Source: CAYNEL01 sp964396225
GTDB lineage: Bacteria > Patescibacteriota > Minisyncoccia > Moranbacterales > UBA1568
Reading direction: 5' to 3'
Length of the DNA stretch: 8,582 nucleotides
Assembly (NCBI GenBank): GCA_964396225.1
Contig: CAYNEL010000038.1
Location: 1-8,582 of the forward strand
Both the position numbers and the translations under genes were made by a program. Under the pieces are notes generated by a model that saw only the letters and a list, made by a program, of their open reading frames with translations, had not been told where the DNA came from and made no database searches. Positions 5,536 to 8,582 of this stretch are shown here, in pieces (the first letter of the stretch is position 1; each line of letters starts with the position of its first letter).

Positions 5536-7127
5536 ATACACTTCTGACACAGTGCGTTGCGCTGGCACGACGGCATCAGCATCCTATCATTGGAGCGGTT
5601 TTTGCCGTCGTGGCTTTGTTTGGCATCGCCATCGCGCCTGATTACGGCTTGTCATGGGACGAGATGCTCTCGCATCAGAACGGCATCATCACGCTGCGGT
5701 ACATCCAGGACGATGATCCGGAACTCTGGGGTTATTCCGAACGGTATTATGGCACGATTTACGAGACGTTCTTCGCTGCCATAGGACAGTTGGTCGCTTT
5801 TCCTTCTGGCCGCGAAATCTTCATTTTTCGCCATGCGGTCACATTCGCATTCTTCACGGCCGGTGTTTTCGCATTCACCCTCTTCTGCCAGAGGCGTTTC
5901 CGTTCATGGCCGTTGGCGTTGTCGGCCGCGGTTTTCCTGCTCGCCAGCCCACGCATCTTCGCGGACGCCTTCTACAACTCCAAGGATATCCCGTTCCTCA
6001 TCCTCTTCACCGTCGCGGCGTATACGCTCGTGCGGTTCTTGGAGCGTCCTAGTCTGCGGAGCGTCTGCTGGCACGCTCTGGTCACGGGCCTCCTGATCGC
6101 GGTGCGCATCCCGGGCATTTTCATGCCGGCGATGACGCTCGGCTTCGTCGTGGCCAACCTCGTTTTTCTCCCCGAGGAGCGCCGCCACGGGAAACGATGG
6201 GCCGGATTGTGCCTGACATACCTGGCGGTGGCGGCGGGCCTGACTATCCTCTTCTGGCCGTTCCTCTGGCGGGACCCCATCGGGCATTTCGCCGAAGCCT
6301 ATGCCGATATGAGTCGTTTTTCGCGGCAGGTTGGCTTGTTTGTGATGTATCAGGGAGAATTTATCATGGCCGGTGATCTGCCGTGGCACTATATCCCGGT
6401 TTGGATGAGCATAACGACGCCATTCCTCTATTTGATCCTAGGGGTGGTTGGGGTAGGAGTGGTCCTGTCTTATTTTCGCGCTGGCATCGGCGCGGCGTAC
6501 CGGAACCATAGACAGGATGTGGTTGTGCTTGCGTGGTTTCTCGGCCCGATCCTCTCCGTCATCGTCTTGGGATCGGTGCTCTACGATGGCTGGCGGCACC
6601 TCTATTTCGTCTACCCGGCTCTGGTATATCTGGCCGCGCTCGGCCTCGCGAGCCTCCTCGGATGGCTCAAACGCGAAGGCGAAGACGTCTGGAAAGTAGG
6701 CCAGACAGTCCTCGGATTAGCCATCGGACTCCAGCTGCTCATCATTGTCTCTTTCATGGTGAGGAACCATCCCTACCAGAATCTCTATTTCAACTTCCTT
6801 ACCGGAGGCATTGAAGGAGCGAGGGAAAAATTCGAGCTGGATTACTGGGGGCTGACCTTCCGTGAGGGACTCGAGTATATCGCCGCCACCGACAGCGATG
6901 AGAAGATCCCCATTGCCATCGCCGGCGGCTCTCCGGACACCCTCCTCATCCTCTTGCCGGAACAGATCGACCGGTTCATCCTCCTGGATCCCCGTGAAAA
7001 CGCGAAGGCCAAGTATATATTGAGCAACTACCGGTGGCAGGTAATCGCCGACCTGCCGTTCGAACGGGAAGTCTACGCGGTGCGGGTGGACGGGGTGAAA
7101 GTGATGTCGGTCTTCAAGATGCGCTAA
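5532..7127 (+). CDS. GT-C fold membrane glycosyltransferase (PMT/ArnT-like)
   Basis: This 531-residue polytopic protein has about ten hydrophobic segments (near 18-36, 100-117, 127-140, 153-170, 182-211, 226-245, 290-314, 330-350, 357-377, 390-410) and a C-terminal soluble part from about 425. The first outer loop holds PDYGLSWDEMLSHQ, with the D43-E44 pair in the place of the acidic catalytic motif of GT-C enzymes using polyprenyl-phosphate sugars. Further family marks are SPRIFADAFYNSKDIPF (139-155), VRIPGIF (191-197), YDGWRHLYFVYPA (351-363) and HPYQNLYFN (413-421). Members move a sugar from a polyprenyl-phosphate donor to a protein, lipid A or glycan on the outer face. The ATG overlaps the previous stop as ATGA, with no good Shine-Dalgarno, so it is probably translated by coupling. 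The downstream gene could supply its lipid-linked donor. The exact acceptor cannot be read from sequence. Confidence 0.9.
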   Translation: MNTLLTQCVALARRHQHPIIGAVFAVVALFGIAIAPDYGLSWDEMLSHQNGIITLRYIQDDDPELWGYSERYYGTIYETFFAAIGQLVAFPSGREIFIFRHAVTFAFFTAGVFAFTLFCQRRFRSWPLALSAAVFLLASPRIFADAFYNSKDIPFLILFTVAAYTLVRFLERPSLRSVCWHALVTGLLIAVRIPGIFMPAMTLGFVVANLVFLPEERRHGKRWAGLCLTYLAVAAGLTILFWPFLWRDPIGHFAEAYADMSRFSRQVGLFVMYQGEFIMAGDLPWHYIPVWMSITTPFLYLILGVVGVGVVLSYFRAGIGAAYRNHRQDVVVLAWFLGPILSVIVLGSVLYDGWRHLYFVYPALVYLAALGLASLLGWLKREGEDVWKVGQTVLGLAIGLQLLIIVSFMVRNHPYQNLYFNFLTGGIEGAREKFELDYWGLTFREGLEYIAATDSDEKIPIAIAGGSPDTLLILLPEQIDRFILLDPRENAKAKYILSNYRWQVIADLPFEREVYAVRVDGVKVMSVFKMR

Positions 7128-7137
7128 GATGGACCGT

Positions 7138-7851
7138 ATGCCCTCGCTTTCCATCGTCATTCCTGCCTACAACGAAGCCCGCAACCTGCCAGGGCTCTTC
7201 GCTGCACTCGAGGACTTCCTCCGGACGGAGAAGTGGTTCGCCCTCGATATCGTCTTCGTGGACGACGGCTCGACCGACGCGACCGCCAGTCTCATTCAGG
7301 AGTTCGCGGCCCAGCATCCGGATACCGTCCGGCTCATCGTCTCTCCGGCCAATCGCGGCAAAGGGCACGCCGTCAGGACGGGGATGCTGGCCGCCACGGG
7401 GGAGTGGCGGCTCTTTCTCGATGCCGATCTGGCCGTGCCGCTCTCTGCTGTCGGGCTTCTTATCCCCGCGATGGAGGAGGGCTGTCCCGTCATCATCGGG
7501 AGCCGGGCACTCCCGGCCTCACGCCTGGCCGTGCCGCAGGGACCACTCCGCATCCTCCTCGGCCAGGGCTTCACCCTCCTCGCCAACCTCGTCACCCGGG
7601 CCAAGGTGTCCGACTTCACCTGCGGCTTCAAGTGCTTCTCGCGCGAGGCGGCAGAAACTTTATTTCCGAAGACGAGGATAGACCGCTGGAGCTATGACGC
7701 GGAGCTTCTCTATCTGGCCCGCCGGCAGGGGTACGCGATAGCCGAGATTCCGGTCACCTGGCGCAACGGACCCGAGACCAAAGTGCGTCTTTTCCGGGAC
7801 ATTTTCCGCTCTTTTGCCGACCTCGTCAGGATCATCCTCATCCACCACTGA
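7138..7851 (+). CDS. Family 2 glycosyltransferase, Alg5/DPM1-like polyprenyl-phosphate hexose synthase
   Basis: This 237-residue GT-A protein probably makes a polyprenyl-phosphate hexose (glucose or mannose) from a nucleotide sugar. Visible marks are LSIVIPAYNEARNLP at the N-terminus, VDDGSTD from residue 41, NRGKGHAVRTGM (72-83), the D-x-D motif DAD (95-97), TCGFKCFSREAA from 161, and WSYDAELL from 184 followed by EIPVTW. The TCGFK...DAELL...EIPVTW series is closest to Alg5-type dolichyl-phosphate glucosyltransferases. It lacks the C-terminal membrane pair of GtrB-like enzymes, so it would act at the inner face of the membrane. Two starts are possible: ATG 7129, one base past the previous stop, adds MDR; ATG 7138 has the ACCGT-ATG context shared with other genes here and puts homology right at the start, so I prefer it slightly. 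It likely feeds donor to the GT-C gene upstream. Confidence 0.9.
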   Translation: MPSLSIVIPAYNEARNLPGLFAALEDFLRTEKWFALDIVFVDDGSTDATASLIQEFAAQHPDTVRLIVSPANRGKGHAVRTGMLAATGEWRLFLDADLAVPLSAVGLLIPAMEEGCPVIIGSRALPASRLAVPQGPLRILLGQGFTLLANLVTRAKVSDFTCGFKCFSREAAETLFPKTRIDRWSYDAELLYLARRQGYAIAEIPVTWRNGPETKVRLFRDIFRSFADLVRIILIHH

Positions 7852-7854
7852 CCT

Positions 7855-8582
7855 ATGATGGATCCGGAAGCGTATCAGGATATACAGCGTTTCCAGGGAA
7901 ACCACTGGTGGTACCAGGGGCGGCGATCGGTCGTGCGGAGACTCTTCCGCGCATATGTGAGATCGTCGGACAGGCGGGGCGCCTACCTCGACGTCGGCTG
8001 CGGCACGGGCGAGGGCGCCCGCATCATTGGTCCGGCGGGAGAGATCCACGGTGTGGATGTGAGCGCTGAAGCCCTCGCCTTGGCCGAAGGCCAGGGCTAC
8101 GCCTCGCTCCGCCAAGGGACGGGCGAAAACCTCGGTTTTCCGGACGGTTGTTTCGACGGGGCGCTCGCCCTCGATGTCCTCGAACACGTGGAGGATGATG
8201 CTGCGATGCTCCGGGAGTGCGCCCGTGTGCTCCGACCAGGAGGTATCCTCATCCTGACCGTGCCGGCGTACCGGTGGCTCTGGAGCGGTCACGACGAGGT
8301 CTTCGGGCATCGACGACGCTATGTCCGGAGCGAGTTGATGGAAAAAATTAAAACAGCCAGCTTCGATATCCGGCTGGCCAGCTATTATTTCTTTTTTCTT
8401 TTTCCCGTCGTGGCGGCGACGCGGCTCGTCGAACGGTTGTTCCGCAACAAGCGCACTTCGCATTTCTTCGTCCTGCCGACGGCCATCAACCGCATCCTGA
8501 TCAGGATAGTGGCGCTCGAAAGCCGGCTCCTCCGTCGGGGCGTCCGTTTCCCCTGGGGGTCGTCCCTGATCGTCGTCGCCCA
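7855..8582 (+). CDS. Class I SAM-dependent methyltransferase (3' partial)
   Basis: The frame from ATG 7855 (or ATG 7858) stays open to the right edge, giving 242 residues with no stop. It is probably only a few residues short, since the end FPWGSSLIVVA resembles the usual C-terminus (P-x-G-x-S-L-x-x-V-A-x-K) of this group. Motifs are FQGNHWWYQGRRSVVRRL near the N-terminus, motif I LDVGCGTGEG (45-54), an acidic end of the second strand in GVDVS (66-70), LDVLEHVEDD (106-115) and VLRPGGILILTVPAY (125-139). A hydrophobic stretch YYFFFLFPVVAATRL (177-191) could lie against the membrane. Such HWWF/GRR-type methyltransferases are common beside glycosyltransferases in surface polysaccharide and lipid-linked sugar loci, but the acceptor is unknown. 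It starts three bases after the family 2 glycosyltransferase stop with context ACCT-ATG, so it belongs to the same operon. Confidence 0.88.
   Translation, partial: MMDPEAYQDIQRFQGNHWWYQGRRSVVRRLFRAYVRSSDRRGAYLDVGCGTGEGARIIGPAGEIHGVDVSAEALALAEGQGYASLRQGTGENLGFPDGCFDGALALDVLEHVEDDAAMLRECARVLRPGGILILTVPAYRWLWSGHDEVFGHRRRYVRSELMEKIKTASFDIRLASYYFFFLFPVVAATRLVERLFRNKRTSHFFVLPTAINRILIRIVALESRLLRRGVRFPWGSSLIVVA

Noticed and set aside
7034..7697. Two plus-strand frames (7034-7681 and 7233-7697) over the family 2 glycosyltransferase
   Set aside because: They are Ser/Arg/Pro-rich frame shadows without motifs; the real gene in the third frame has the full GT2 motif set.
8338..8406. AT-rich patch with a T run resembling a rho-independent terminator
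   Set aside because: It lies inside the methyltransferase frame, encodes a hydrophobic YYFFFLFP stretch, and no GC-rich hairpin stands before the T run.

Overview
The window is a compact stretch of bacterial DNA (roughly 60% GC by eye) with eight genes, all on the + strand. Gaps run from short overlaps to about 50 bases. I see no terminator, tRNA, rRNA, CRISPR array or mobile element, so it reads as one long operon or part of one. TAA, TAG and TGA are all used as stops. The host cannot be named from sequence alone. A TMTC-like glycosyltransferase with TPRs, other lipid-linked glycosylation genes, tight packing and poor Shine-Dalgarno signals would fit a GC-rich candidate-phylum bacterium such as a Patescibacterium, but this is a weak guess.

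Layout. (1) 2-1069: C-terminal part of a TMTC/DUF1736-type membrane glycosyltransferase with TPRs, running off the left edge. (2) 1081-3281: a small SxtJ-like membrane protein, a NodU/TobZ/SxtI-type carbamoyltransferase, and a 57-residue DUF5989/SxtK-like membrane protein. (3) 3292-5535: two tandem membrane-anchored SGNH/GDSL-fold enzymes. They share a 339-base block with no mismatch inside otherwise diverged genes. (4) 5532-7127: a GT-C (PMT/ArnT-like) membrane glycosyltransferase. (5) 7138-7851: an Alg5/DPM1-like family 2 glycosyltransferase. (6) 7855 to the right edge: a class I SAM methyltransferase missing only its last residues.

How they may work together (inference). The family 2 enzyme would charge polyprenyl phosphate with a hexose. 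The GT-C and TMTC-like enzymes would use lipid-linked sugars outside the membrane to glycosylate a protein or surface glycan. The carbamoyltransferase would add carbamoyl groups, helped by its two small membrane partners. The SGNH enzymes would add, remove or transfer acyl or carbamoyl groups at the cell surface, and the methyltransferase would add a further modification.

The most notable content is the gene set SxtJ-like / SxtI-like / SxtK-like / GDSL (SxtL-like), which recalls the sxtI-J-K-L block of cyanobacterial saxitoxin clusters but sits here in an envelope-glycan setting with nothing else of a toxin pathway, together with the mosaic structure of the duplicated SGNH genes.
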